DNA of 64,000 bases from Zanthoxylum bungeanum. Lineage: Eukaryota > Streptophyta > Magnoliopsida > Sapindales > Rutaceae. The translations under genes and the position numbers were made by a program. The stretch lies in NCBI GenBank assembly GCA_019454045.1, contig SKCR01017742.1, forward strand, positions 62,001 to 126,000. Reading direction: 5' to 3'. Below the pieces are notes generated by a model. The model made no database searches, had not been told where the DNA came from, and saw only the letters and a list, made by a program, of their open reading frames with translations. Below are positions 48,601-59,199 of this stretch, one piece after another (position 1 is the first letter of the stretch; each line of letters opens with the position of its first letter).

Positions 48601-49605
48601 ATAAGAAGGTTAGTGTGAGCGAACTGACATTCGTTGTCCTATATGTTGATGATGTATTGCTTTTAGGCAATGAAATTCCCATGCTACAATTGGTGAAAGC
48701 TTGGCTTTCATTAAAATTCTCCATGAAAGACCTAGGAGAAGCATCCTTTATTCCGGGAATAAGGATCTACCGGGATAGATCTAGAAAGCTGCTTGGACAA
48801 TCCCAAAGCTCGTACATTGACAAAGTGTTGATGAGATTCAACATGGATCAGTCTAAGAGGGGGCTGCTTTCAGTGTCACATGGCGTCTCTCTATATAAGG
48901 ACATGTGTCCTAAAACACAAGATGGAAGAGATACCTTGAGTCGGATCTCGTATGCTTCCGCAGTCGGATCGATCATGTATGCCATGATATATACACGACC
49001 TGATGTCTCGTATGTTTTGAGCATGTGCAGTCGCTATCAGGCTGATCCAGGTGATGGTCACTGGATTGCTGTTAAGAACATCCTTAAGTATCTTAGATGA
49101 ACTAAGGATGCTTTCTTAGTCATTGGTGACTGGGTTCACCGATGCAAGTTTCCAAACCGATAAAGACGACTCAAACTCGCAATCGGGGTATATATTTTGT
49201 TTGAGCAACGGAGCAGTGATCTGGAAATCTTCCAAGCAAGAGACTGTTGCCGATTTTACAACAAAAGCGGAATATATCACTGCAGCTGAGGCAGCAAAAG
49301 ATGCAGTTTAGATCTGTAAATTCTTAATTGGATTAGGATTAGTTCCGTTAGCAGCTGCGCCCATACATTTGTATTGTGACAATAACAGGGCTATAGCGCA
49401 GGCTAAGAAACCGCAGTCTCATCAACGATCCAAGCATGTACTTCGACATTTCCATCTGATTCGTGAGATTATACATCGTGGCGATGTGAAGATAGAAAAG
49501 ATCGCTTCAGATGACAACATTGCAAATCCGCTGACGAAAGCTATTTCTCAGCAAAAGTTTGAGCGACATGTACATAGTTCAAGTGTTAGATACTTGAGTG
49601 ATTAG
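45672..49605 (+). pseudogene. Gag-pol of copia B, copy 2, all domains, many stops
   Basis: Gag 45672 to about 46530 with a Lys-rich stretch and a zinc knuckle CLHCGKRGH-(stop)-KLDC (46421-46465). Protease FDSGCGTHIC (about 46570). Pre-integrase near 46975. Integrase core with first Asp changed to Asn (HSNVCG), then SDRGGEY and GVFERRN. RT open from 48321 to 49100 with DVKTAFLNG, YGLKQTS and YVDD at 48642-48653. RNase H with SGYIFCLSNGAV, DFTTKAEYITAA and, at 49369-49605, YCDNNRAIAQAKKPQSHQRS. Most nonsense codons are C-to-T type (CGA, CAA or TGG changed), for example near 46166, 46448, 47304, 47615, 48280, 49098 and 49309. RT is the best preserved of the window but is not expressible as one polyprotein. 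Confidence 0.93.
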
Positions 49606-49612
49606 CTATGAG

Positions 49613-49625
49613 CCAAGTGGGAGAT
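49613..49625 (+). other. Polypurine tract of copia B
   Basis: CCAAGTGGGAGAT immediately before the 3' LTR start TGTTGTACAA. The same tract is seen next to the 3' LTRs of A, C and D. Confidence 0.85.
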
Positions 49626-51488
49626 TGTTGTACAATTATGACCCATAGCATCACTATTTGTAAAAGATATGGTATTTTTATACAAATTAACTATGTGACA
49701 AAGGAAATTGCTATTTGATCATTTTGTAATTGGATTACTTGAATATATAAATGATAAAAGTCATTATGATTAGTTCCGGATTAATAAGATATGCGACAGT
49801 ATTAATCCATGAATGGTTTAATCATTAAACATTCCTAGTCGTAGTATTATCGAGACTGGACATCGATAATGCAGAATAGACTAGTATTACACTTGTGCGC
49901 GTTATGGAAGCTTAACGACATAGTTCTCATATATTTAAGTATTGGATACTTATGCAAGTGTGATAGGAGGTTTTGTTAGCCGTTGGACTGGGAACAGCTT
50001 CGCTCTGGATAGACCCCTTGGAATCCTATTGGTAGTATGACTATGTGTCTATAGGAATCTGAATCAGGGTAGGTGTATGTGGTCTTAACCTGAGACTTTC
50101 ATCGCTAATACTTGTGACAATCAGTATACTTTGGTTTTGGTCGTCCAGAGCTTTAATAGGTTCTGTGTATGCCTCTTCTGGGTATACTGAGAATCGTAGT
50201 GTATTGGGTGTGATGTCAATATGGGAGTATCACTTCAGTCATATGGAGATGATGATCAAGCATGGATATGGAACAAGTACTCTTAAATGGTGCAGTTATC
50301 GGGATAATATGACTAGGTCATGATTATCCGATTACAGAGACTAGTTACTAGTAATCCGATATATGCTTCGTACGGGGCAGACACAATTCCAGCCCTAGGC
50401 CTAGCTTGTGACATCCGATATTGGATCGTATTACGCAATACATTGTATACTATGTCTGATACATATTATATATTCTTCGTTGAATATTTCTGGAGAATTG
50501 GGTAGGCACGGTGCTTTGCTAGAAGCCAACCATGTCTTGTAAATCGGTGAGAACGTGGTATGCGGTACGCACGTGTTAGATAGTCCGACAACCGTATTTA
50601 CTGCCAACATATCCAGGGATCTCTTGGATCCCTTCCCAAAGATTCACCGATGACATTTGACTCGAATAGAATTAATATGGGATTAATTATGAGGGAGAAA
50701 ATTAATATCGGATTAATTACGACAATAATTTATCTGAGATTAAAATTCATCTAGAAGAGAGAACGCGATTAATTTGGAATTAATCAATTACATAATATAT
50801 TGGATATATTAATTGAAATTGGATTTCAATGCGGAATTAAAATTGGATTTTAATTCGGGCAAACGAATTAATTTGGAATTAATTCGTAAGCGACTTTCAT
50901 AATAATTTTCTAAGCATTATTATTTATTTAAATTGGATTTAATTGTGTCGCAACGAAAAATTCGTTTAATCGGATTAAACAAACCTGAGACCAAAGTGTG
51001 TTGTGTAAGCCAACTTGAATTTTGAATTTAAAGTGGTGGGACCCACTAACTTACATCACTAGTCATTAGTTGATGGAAGTGGTTGGATGTATTTAATGCA
51101 TTATTTCTTCCAACACACTTAGTTTGCTTTTTGGAAAAGATATACACAACATTGGAAGTCAACTTTGGAATTAGTTTTTTGGAAAAACAAAATATCAAAA
51201 ACTCTATCTTCCTCTCTACCTCATTGTCGTGGGTTCTTCTTCTCCAAAGAAAATTTTGTTTGAAAATTTTCAATTAGCTAGCACTTAAAGGAGTTTTTTG
51301 AGCTGATAGGGAAACTCACCCTTGATTTTGAAATTCATTTTCAAAGCTTGGAGCTTCCAACATACAAAGAAAGATTTTGAAATCCAACTTCTCATCCACT
51401 CAATGTAAGTTAATTCCGCAACTTATCTTGATTTTATTCACACTAGAACCATGTTTAGGATCCTTGGGATGTCTTGTACAAACTAACA
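49626..51488 (+). repeat. 3' LTR of copia B
   Basis: 1863 bp, TGTTGTACAATT to CAAACTAACA. It is the reference LTR for A and B here. Short ORFs such as 50114-50323 and 51083-51277 recur in every LTR copy and are not genes. Confidence 0.92.
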
Positions 51489-52518
51489 CATTCCTCGTCC
51501 TGTAGGAGATCACGATGCTTTCTTCTGTAGAGGTACTGTTTGACCTCATCTCATTTTATGCTCAAGCTGTTCATCAGGGTTCCCTAAAATCATTAATTTT
51601 GTTATCCAACTTCCTTTCATTATGCAATGGCTCTTTGCATGTTCTCCAAAAAAATTCTTTTTTGAAATTCTATCTTTTTCCATGGCATGAGCATTGTCTA
51701 AATTCAAACTCAATTTTCATCTAGAGTTTCACCTTTCGAATGATTCTTCGTGTGTAATTGCACGCAACCCAGATTGGTTTATGCTAAGTGTAGATTAGTA
51801 CTAACAATTTATTTCACTTTTCATATATTCCTTGGTTAAGGTAACATAACACCTAGTTAAGGATCAATATGATTTTTCAAATGTTTATTTTATATAAGGC
51901 TCATCCATAGATTCATTAAGTCGTCAAATGGTATTTTGACGCAAATATTGCACATTTGTGATGCGAACCCTTGGTTACTCAATAATTTCACCTACTCAAG
52001 TTAATTTGCATACTCAATATTCGAATTTTCGTTTGACGTAAAATTAGTCGTGGGGTTCACGATACACTAGTTACTGAACACTTCAAATAGCAGAGTAGAT
52101 TTTGCAGGATTCACCATTTTCTTTCTTTCTTTCTCTCCCTTCTTAATTTCCTTCTCTTTTCATTCTCTTCTCCTTTTTATTTTTCCCTTTTCTTCTTTTT
52201 CTTTTTCATTTTTTTCTTTTCTATTTCTTTTCTCTTTTCTCTTTACTTTTGTTTGCGTCATCTCTTTAACCTAATGTCATATTGGTTTTAACTTTGGAAG
52301 AGAAATAAATGAAGGTCAAGTATTTCATCTATCTCTACAAATTACGGCAGCATAATTTTTTTCTAAGTGTTCTTTGCAATTCCAAGTTCACGTTTTATTA
52401 CGTAATTTTTATAGATAGCATTTTGTTAGGGATTCTAAAGTTTAAAACTTCTTTCGAAATTTAGACATATTCATTTTTATCGAGAAACATAAGATTTTGC
52501 AAAATCAAATTTATTTTA
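51489..52518. other. Unassigned AT-rich spacer with a pyrimidine tract
   Basis: I see no gene here. The stretch 52119-52250 is a long C/T-rich run on the + strand. ORF 51515-51724 has no recognisable motif. It lies on the far (3') side of a minus-strand Tat-like gag remnant, so part of it may be decayed retroelement. Confidence 0.5.
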
Positions 52519-53221
52519 TCATTGAATAAAAAGAGTCACTACATGACGCAAAGAAATATGCAAATGCAAATTTGTTTGGGATTCGGCTACTACATAGTCG
52601 AGGATTGTTTTAAGATCAGGTATTTTACTAGCATCGATCAGGTTATGGATCTCATACCTAAGGCAAGCACATTTATCTGTCTCATATCCCAGGAAATGGT
52701 GGAAATGACAATATCGGTTTAGGTACATGTAGCGGGGTACTGGGTTTGGCAAAAATATGGGTTTCAATTACTTTAATAGGCCTTGTGTCTTGAGTTCATC
52801 CAAAATCTCGGACATCGGTCTTCCAAGGTTGGAGAAGTATCATTTTTGGATGGTGTTTGTTGTTCCACTTCCTGGTATTTTTCCATCATTCCTCTTATGT
52901 CGCCTTTGACTATGAGGCTTCTTATATTCATGTCTCTCATTGCTTGCTTTAGCCCTAACCATTCGAGGTACCGTTTAGTAGATCATAGCATTTTTGGATG
53001 GTGTTTGTTGTTCCACTTCCTAGTATTTTTCCATCATTCCTCTTATGTCGCCTTTGACTATGAGGCTTCTTATATTCATGTCTCTCATTGCTTGCTTTAG
53101 CCCTAACCATTCGAGGTACCGTTTAGTAGATCATAGCAGAGGCCAAAGCTAATAGTTGTTTAATCATTTTATTCAACTTATCCTCCAGTCAGTTTATGCG
53201 AGAACTATTGCTACTGGCCAT
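52519..53221 (-). pseudogene. Tat/Ogre-like gag remnant
   Basis: On the minus strand, an ATG at 53221 begins a frame (MASSNSSRIN, then a stop, then LEDKLNKM). Further down (52767-52519) lies the pattern YCHFHHFLGYETDKC followed by LRYEIHNLID. This matches the YCxFHxxxGHxTxxC...LID signature seen near the gag-protease border of Tat/Ogre type gypsy elements, with H to Y at the GH position. The piece before it reads as a charged helix (MRDMNIRSLIVKGDIRG). Broken by stops and by a 148-bp duplication. Family assignment is from memory of the motif. Confidence 0.65.
52841..53136. repeat. 148-bp direct tandem duplication in the gag remnant
   Basis: 52841-52988 and 52989-53136 are the same except for one base (CCTGGTATT versus CCTAGTATT). 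148 is not a multiple of three, so it shifts the gag frame. Confidence 0.93.
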
Positions 53222-53571
53222 TCTTAAATTTTATTGATCGACCACTGAGTAATCTGCCCCTTTCGCAAAGGGCTGCTATGATAAATGCATAACAAGGTGT
53301 TAGCATGCATGTATACATGTATGGATGCGGTGCATGAAATGCAGGGTTAGCTCACACAACACACATCCATCCAACTTTATCTCTCTTACACACGTGGTAA
53401 GTCCATATCCACCCTACGTGTGGCTTAGCTTATGTACCAACAGGGGGTACACAAACTCACTCTCTCATATTCCAATGGTAAACCTTAGCTACCTCGGTTA
53501 TGTTCCATCGTTGAAAGACAAAGGTCATCCATTTATAAAATGACTAAGCCTAATATGGGGCCCGACCTAGC
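53222..53571. other. Decayed leader-like sequence left of element E
   Basis: No gene seen. It precedes the gag ATG at 53221 on the minus strand and so is likely the end of the Tat-like leader, which would continue at 63000-63689 beyond element E. It ends GGGGCCCGACCTAGC at the E boundary. Confidence 0.45.
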
Positions 53572-55218
53572 TGACCGGCGTAATCACACGCGTATAACGC
53601 AAGCGCACGTATCGTTCAAGTATTATAAAAAGTATCGATCCCATGAGGACTTAAAACCTTTTGTTATCAATTTATGAAGTCAAATTTTATGAGTATCTAA
53701 TGGATTGATTGTTTATTTGGATGGTGATTTTAAATTTAAAACAAGTAAATAAAATTGCTTGAAAGTAGTTTTTAAAAAAATTCAATTTTAAAACTATCCA
53801 GGGTTGTGAATCCTTCCAATATCATTTTTAAAGATGGACTGCTTATTTTACATTTGTGTAATATATTGGTTTAGTAACCTAGAACACGAAATTATGTAAA
53901 AGCCTCTTCCGATGGTCAAATACAAATACCCAGTATAACCAATTAATCATATTCCTATGTTAAACAAGTTATCTGAATTCATTAAGATTAAGTTCCAATT
54001 ATGGCTACCCCCGCCCGACAGGTATATTCCTATCCTGTAAAGAAATCTATTAAAGGGTTAGCTATCCTCAAGGAAGATCGTGTGATATTGAGTCTAAGGT
54101 CTTTAACCTAAAATCTCTTTTCCAAGTTCATTTTAAGTTTACCAGTTAAATTTTATTAATGGCCAGTTAATAAAAAGCATTAGGATTAAGGCTCAATAAA
54201 TAAACCTTTATATTACCTAAACCATAAAATAACCCCTTATAAACCGGTGATATTGGACTTCATCACAACCCCAGATAACTGGCTTAGTTACGACACATAT
54301 TTACGGGTAGTAAAAACTTAAATAAAAGAAAATACATAAAGTAAATGCTGGAAATTAAATTACTGGAAAGTAAATGCTGAAAAGTAAATTGATGAAAAGG
54401 AAATTATTGAAAAGTAAAGTGCTGAAAAATAAATTACTGAAAAGTAAAGTAAAAATACAATAAAAATAAAATGCTGGGGTTAGAGGATCCACTTTAATTA
54501 ATACTATTTTAGATATCTCTCTAATGTAATATATTAGTTTTGCGTGATAATTACCAACCAGATGTAAATAAACAAACAAGATACAATCTTCTTAGTTATT
54601 CTTAAGGAATTTCAAAGAAAAAAGTATGAATTTACAAATGAAATGACTTGGTAATTATAGGCAAAATTTTTCCTCCATCAAATCATTCACCAAATCCATT
54701 ATTAATTGCTCCACTAATTGTTATAATGTTTGGTGGGACTTTGGCTATTTTTATTATTTATTTATTTATTTGCTTTGAAAACGACTTTAATAATTACACA
54801 TAACATACTTACGAATGTTTCATCAATTTCGGTCATGAAACATTCAGAATTCGAAATTATTTTATTCTTCAAAGTTGTAGCTCTTTGAGTCTTCTTTAAT
54901 CTAGAACTTGAATCAGCTCAATCTGATATCGGAGAATAAAGTTATACCCAAAATATGATAATTGCGCAAAATTGGAATTTCCGAAACTGCACTTCGTTAG
55001 AACGCCCTTTCAAGTTTCCAATCTCCAAAATTAATATGTCAAGTCCAATTTTTACCCTTATTTGACCCACATTTCATTATAAATGATTTCATTGAGTCCC
55101 AATATTATTTTATCTACAAAATAAACTAAAACACATCAAAACGTTCATCAAACCCGAGAAACTAAACAAAATATTAAATAAAAGGGGCGGTAAATATTGA
55201 TATATTTTACGATCATCA
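53572..55218 (-). repeat. 3' LTR of element E, internally deleted
   Basis: 1647 bp. On the minus strand TGATGATCG...GCCGGTCA. Relative to 60924-62999 it lacks about 370 bp at 54561/54562 (the segment 61974-62340). TATA-box equivalent reads TATAATTA near 54652. Also contains the AAGTAAATTGCTGA-like short repeats (54350-54440). Confidence 0.92.
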
Positions 55219-56525
55219 CACCCCCAAACCTAACATTTTGCTAGTCCTCGAGCAATACAATAAAATAAAATACAAGAAATAATTAAAATTAAACTAATCC
55301 ACTTTCGTAGGGATCACAGTTGCATTTAACATATGCAACAAGCCTTTAAACCTCTAGGTGTCCATAGTGGACGAGTAGTAGTCTCATGAGGGTTTACAGC
55401 GACGATACCCACAAACATCTTATAAAAGTAAAAAGATAGTAAAACTAATGCACACAAAAGTAAAAAGACAAGAGAAAAGAGAATAAAAAAGTTAGTGACT
55501 AAACGGGTGAAACTTCTTATCTAAGTCAATAATTGTTTGTTTCTTTCTAAATTACCGAATAAGTAAATTCTCCGATTATTTTTACCATTCTCTATATACA
55601 CAGCCAACAAAATATTAATCAACTCATTTTGCCCACAATAGTGACAAGTGCAGTTGAAAATAGAGTAATATTTTTATCCTAAAGTTATATCAGAATTCAC
55701 ACCATATTTTTAAGCAATGGAATACTTTTTTTTTTCTGATTTTTTTCTTGATTTTTGATTGATTTTTTTTATTTATATTCAATATCTTCCATCTATGTAG
55801 CGATATTTGGGTCAGTGACTCCCAAACCAGTTGGCTTTAGGGCACTAGGTGTTAAGACACCCCTACATACTTAATTACTCAGACTTCAAATATATATATA
55901 TATATATTTGTAACATCTTTGATCCATGTAGTGAGCTTTGGGCCAGTGACTCCCAAACCAATTGGTTTTTGGGCACTAGGTGTTAAAACACCCTTACAGA
56001 CTTAATAACTTGGATCTCAGACGTTTTTTTTTTACTCCATCACTTTTTATAGATGTTTCCTCCAATTAAACTAGAGCACTGAATATTTCAAACTTTTCAA
56101 TTACAGCTCATGTTTGTATGTTACCATGTATGCTGATAATACCTGTCAACTGAGCATATGAAGATTCATTTTAGTCAGTTTTATGGAGAATTCACAAATT
56201 AAATTAACTTGTTCCGAAATAGGTTGAGATACGTCTCAGGATTGGAAATTCCTTACACAACTATCTCACACCAATTTCACCTGATTAATCAAATAAAAAC
56301 ACAAAAATACAAAATATTTTTTTGGTTTCTTGTAAAATTTTTCAAATTTGTTTTTGGCTTTTTCGAAAATTTTTGACTAAAAATAAAACAATAAAAACAA
56401 GATAAAATTTTACTATTCTCCTCCCCCAAACCTAAATGAGATATTGTCCCCAATGTCTTAAACAGTAGAAGAAGAGTTTAGAAAACCGTACCTGGTTAGC
56501 TGAAATTCTACATCTAAATGAAAAG
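55219..56525 (-). other. 3' untranslated region of element E with purine tracts
   Basis: Minus-strand TAGGTTTGGGGGTG at 55219-55232 touches the 3' LTR and is the polypurine tract. A second tract of the same kind lies at about 56415-56432, next to a GGGGACAAT stretch. A segment around CAGTGACTCCCAAACCA (about 55812-55890) is repeated at about 55934-56010. These are familiar 3' features of Athila/Tat-like elements. Long T and AT runs at 55727-55738 and 55888-55908. No ORF of interest. Confidence 0.75.
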
Positions 56526-57179
56526 TTAAAGGTTAAGATCTAGATTTATCCGACGCCTCTTACCACGATCATTATCAGACCAGTTGATCTTGGAAAAAAT
56601 GTGGTCAATTTGAGGTTCAAAGGCTAAGATTTGGTCAATAAAATCTGGGGCAGTTCTGGCAGTAAAGAGGAGTTCTTTTACAGGCTTTGACACAAACCCA
56701 TTTCTTCTGGCATCATCAAGAAACACTGAAAGAAAATTAGAAAATCCATCAACATTGTATAGTCCAAGCGGTTTCTGGTGTATGTTCAAGTTTGCCCAAG
56801 ATAGTAATGTAAAAATTTCCTCCATCGTGCCCAAGCCTCATGGCAAAGCAATAAAAGCATCAGCACGGTTAATCATCTTTACCAGTCATTCAGACATACC
56901 TGACACGATTAGTTCCTCGTCGTTTGATGATCCAAAAAGATTCGCCTCCGCCAAGGGTTTTGGGATGATTCCCAAGACTTGACTGCCTCCATCCTATGCA
57001 GCCTTTGAAACGATACCCATTAATCCAAGATTGCCACCGCCATATACTAAGTGCATATTCCTTGCAGCAATGACTCGACCCAATTCCAGGGCCGCTGTTA
57101 CATATTCTGGTTAAACACCGACACTGGTACCGCAAAACACACAGATGTTTTCAACCCGTCTTCTTGAAGTAGCTTCCAT
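56526..57179 (-). pseudogene. Captured LOG-like cytokinin phosphoribohydrolase, intronless pseudogene
   Basis: LOG enzymes convert cytokinin riboside monophosphates to free cytokinins in the cytosol. From an ATG at 57179 the minus strand reads through about 217 codons, close to the usual LOG length. Visible family parts: ENICVFCGTS near the start, [33 protein letters not shown] then GLGTMEE (the PGGxGTxxE site), and LGLYNVDGFSNFLS. The last 103 codons (56834-56526) are open and end in RRINLDLNL. Damage: stops at 57111-57113, 56886-56888 (in the codon where LOG has its catalytic Arg) and 56838-56840 (first Gly of PGG), and a frameshift near 56995. Plant LOG genes have several introns; none is visible here, which suggests capture of a spliced mRNA. 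It sits between the integrase remnant and the 3' LTR, same strand as the element. Confidence 0.88.
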
Positions 57180-57422
57180 TTTTATCTGGATGCCTTCAAA
57201 GGTGCAATGATGAGTTGAATTTATAGAACATGAAAAGGGTGAGTAATAATAGCACCAGTATCTTCCAAAGGACAATTAGTAGCAAAATAGTAAATCGTGA
57301 AAGGTCAAAAGGATCTGGATATTGTCGGAGAAAATAAAAGAAAATAACAAAACAAATCACAATTATTAGTTAAAGACAAAGAAAATAATATTTACAGAAA
57401 GTGATGGCTTGATTGACATCTA

Positions 57423-57964
57423 TGTGTCAGGGATAAACTTCCCATCCAATTTTCTTATAAATTGGCAAACAAGGTCTTTTTGAGTCATATTCCCGAGACT
57501 TAACTGTTGTCTTTCTTAATGGAATTGTGCATATAACATGCGAATCTCGTTATACACATATCCACTGGGATGCGTCTCAAGAGTTTTAGATATTTCATCC
57601 AAAGAATCCTTACTCAAGCCATCCCTAATGAAATTAATCTTATCTTCGCGGTTATCAGACACCATTCCTAAATATCGACAACAAGTATCATAAAACATAC
57701 GAGCACATTTATAACAAACACACATTTTGCTATTCTCTTTTTAGCATATGTGCTTCTTCCAAAACCAGGCAGATGTGAAATAAAAGAGTCAGAGGACTCA
57801 CCTACCAATCGGACCCGTGCTTCAATAATCCAACGAATGTCAATAGGCATACCTTTGATCATAAGTAGTCTCATCCGTTCCAAGCGAACTTTGTAAACTT
57901 TCATCAGAGATTTTTGAGGGAGAGAAGGAAATTGCTTGTGAATATTTGCGAGAGCATCTTCCAT
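57423..57964 (-). pseudogene. Second captured ORF, unknown origin, Cys-rich with GRSTYAKKR
   Basis: From ATG 57964 the minus strand gives about 75 residues with a basic helical part ending in GFGRSTYAKKR. After a frameshift near 57730 it continues with a Cys-rich piece (CVCYKCARMFYDTCC), then an acidic/helical end ...GYVYNEIRMLYAQFH. A stop follows at about 57516, and the same frame runs on to a stop at 57423. It is not a known retroelement domain that I recognise. The basic GRSTYAKKR motif followed by CxxC is reminiscent of the Cys-rich nucleic-acid-binding protein family of carlaviruses (also reported in plant genomes), but similarity outside that motif is not clear, so it may be an ordinary host protein. 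Lies directly upstream of the LOG-like pseudogene, same strand. Confidence 0.45.
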
Positions 57965-58039
57965 CTTGAAATGACTTAACCTGTAAAAACTAAACACACA
58001 AAAATTAAAAGACACCAAATCACAATATATACACAAATT

Positions 58040-58690
58040 GCATTGGTTTCCTCTCAGCTAGCGCTATGTTTAACGTCTTCAGCTAGACATGACTACCCGA
58101 ACGTTACACTGGATTTGAAAGTGTGACACTTTATTTTTGTCGCTCAAATGATTCTCCCCAGTAGTTCTTGACACGCTTGTTTTTAACCTTGAATATTTTG
58201 CTAGAGTCGAGATCATGTATCTCAACGGCTTTATCTGGTAAAACTTTGGTGATTAAGAATGGACCTGACCACCATGATTTTTGGCTTCCATGGAAAGAGT
58301 TTCAACCTTGATTTGTTAAACAGTACCATCTGCCCTGGTTCAGTTGTATGCACACTAAATTCTCAACATGTCTCTTTTTGGCCTTTTCTTTGTTTAGTTT
58401 GGCATTCTTAAAAGGCTGTAAGTGAAATTCCTCCAATTCTTTGAGCTGGTGGAACTGTTTCTCTTCTGTTGCTTGTAGTGTAAGAATAGGCTTCTTCATT
58501 ACGCAATACGCTTTATATTCAGGCTTCACAGACAGTTTGTCAGTAGAACTTTGCATTGCATTGGAGTTCTGGATGGTACTATGTATCATATCAAGTCTGA
58601 AACATTCATCATTCTTTTCATCATCCAGGAAATTCAGGGCTTTGAAAACATTGTATGTTACTTCTTGGTCTTGTACCCTCATGGTTAGTT
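58040..58690 (-). pseudogene. Deletion-fused pol remnant of E: protease-RT linker joined to integrase C-terminus
   Basis: The open stretch 58682-58302 begins with MRVQDQEVTYNVFKALNF, which in intact relatives follows the protease. By about residue 75 it turns into the end of integrase: ELEEFHLQPFKNAKLNKEK. A frameshifted continuation has SRLKLFP and WWSGPFLITKVLPDKAVEI (58325-58180). So RT, RNase H and the zinc finger and catalytic core of integrase are lost in one deletion near 58450. At about 58050-58090 the sequence has the GACGTTAAAC...GCGCTAG block often seen after integrase in plant gypsy elements. Confidence 0.85.
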
Positions 58691-58715
58691 CTCTTTTTTG
58701 TACATCAATAATGGT

Positions 58716-59156
58716 TCACCCGGTAGCCAAGAATGGTCTCCCGAGGATGATTGGCACATCTTCATCTTCCTCCATATCAAGGACAATAAAATCTACTGGG
58801 AAAATAAATTTGTCAACCTTGACCACCACATCCTCAACTACACCTCTCGGAAATACGAGCATTCTATCAGCAAGTTGCAGAGAAACTGATGTGGGCATTG
58901 TTTCTCCAATCTGTAATTACCTGAAAATAGAAAAAGGCATCAAGTTAACACTTGCACCTAGATCACACAAAGCCCTACCGAAGTTATGCTCTTCTATGAT
59001 GCAATGAATGGTGAAATTGCCAAGATCTTTCAACTTTAGGGGAAGTTTCCTCTGAATGACGGCGCTGCACTCTTCTGTCAATGCTACTGTCTCGTAATCT
59101 CCCAATCTTTGCTTTCGTGAAAGAATGTCTTTCATGAATTTGACATAGCTAGGCAT
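58716..59156 (-). pseudogene. Aspartic protease region of E
   Basis: Two adjoining open pieces on the minus strand. 59156-58917 holds TEECSAVIQRKLP and the active-site-like ALCDLGASVNLMP. 58898-58716 continues with [24 protein letters not shown] and [11 protein letters not shown], the latter being the ILGRPF flap-side motif of the fold. A stop and small shift near 58910 separate them. Protease of the Ty3/gypsy polyprotein; the D-L-G-A triad variant is usual for this lineage. Confidence 0.88.
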
Positions 59157-59199
59157 TTATTCTAACACTTCTGCAAATGGAATATTAATATGCAGCTTT

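Larger units (their letters stand above)
41697..51488 (+). mobile_element. Copia element B, copy 2 (longest copia in the window)
   Basis: Truncated 5' LTR 41697-43419, leader 43420-45671, gag-pol 45672-49605, 3' LTR 49626-51488. All domains are present in order, but with stops throughout. The true 5' end and left target duplication are lost at the minisatellite junction; the base string after the 3' LTR is CATTC. Angela/Tork-like by domain wording. Confidence 0.92.

Noticed and set aside
52119..52250. C/T-rich tract as possible intron end or promoter initiator
   Set aside because: No exon-like frame on either side; low-complexity only.
53572..55218. First taken as a separate AT-rich intergenic region with short ORFs
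   Set aside because: It matches 60924-62999 and the solo LTR including the ends, so it is an LTR.
58441..59007. 188-codon ORF on the + strand
   Set aside because: Mirror of the minus-strand protease and linker coding of element E; Ser/Thr-rich text with no motif.
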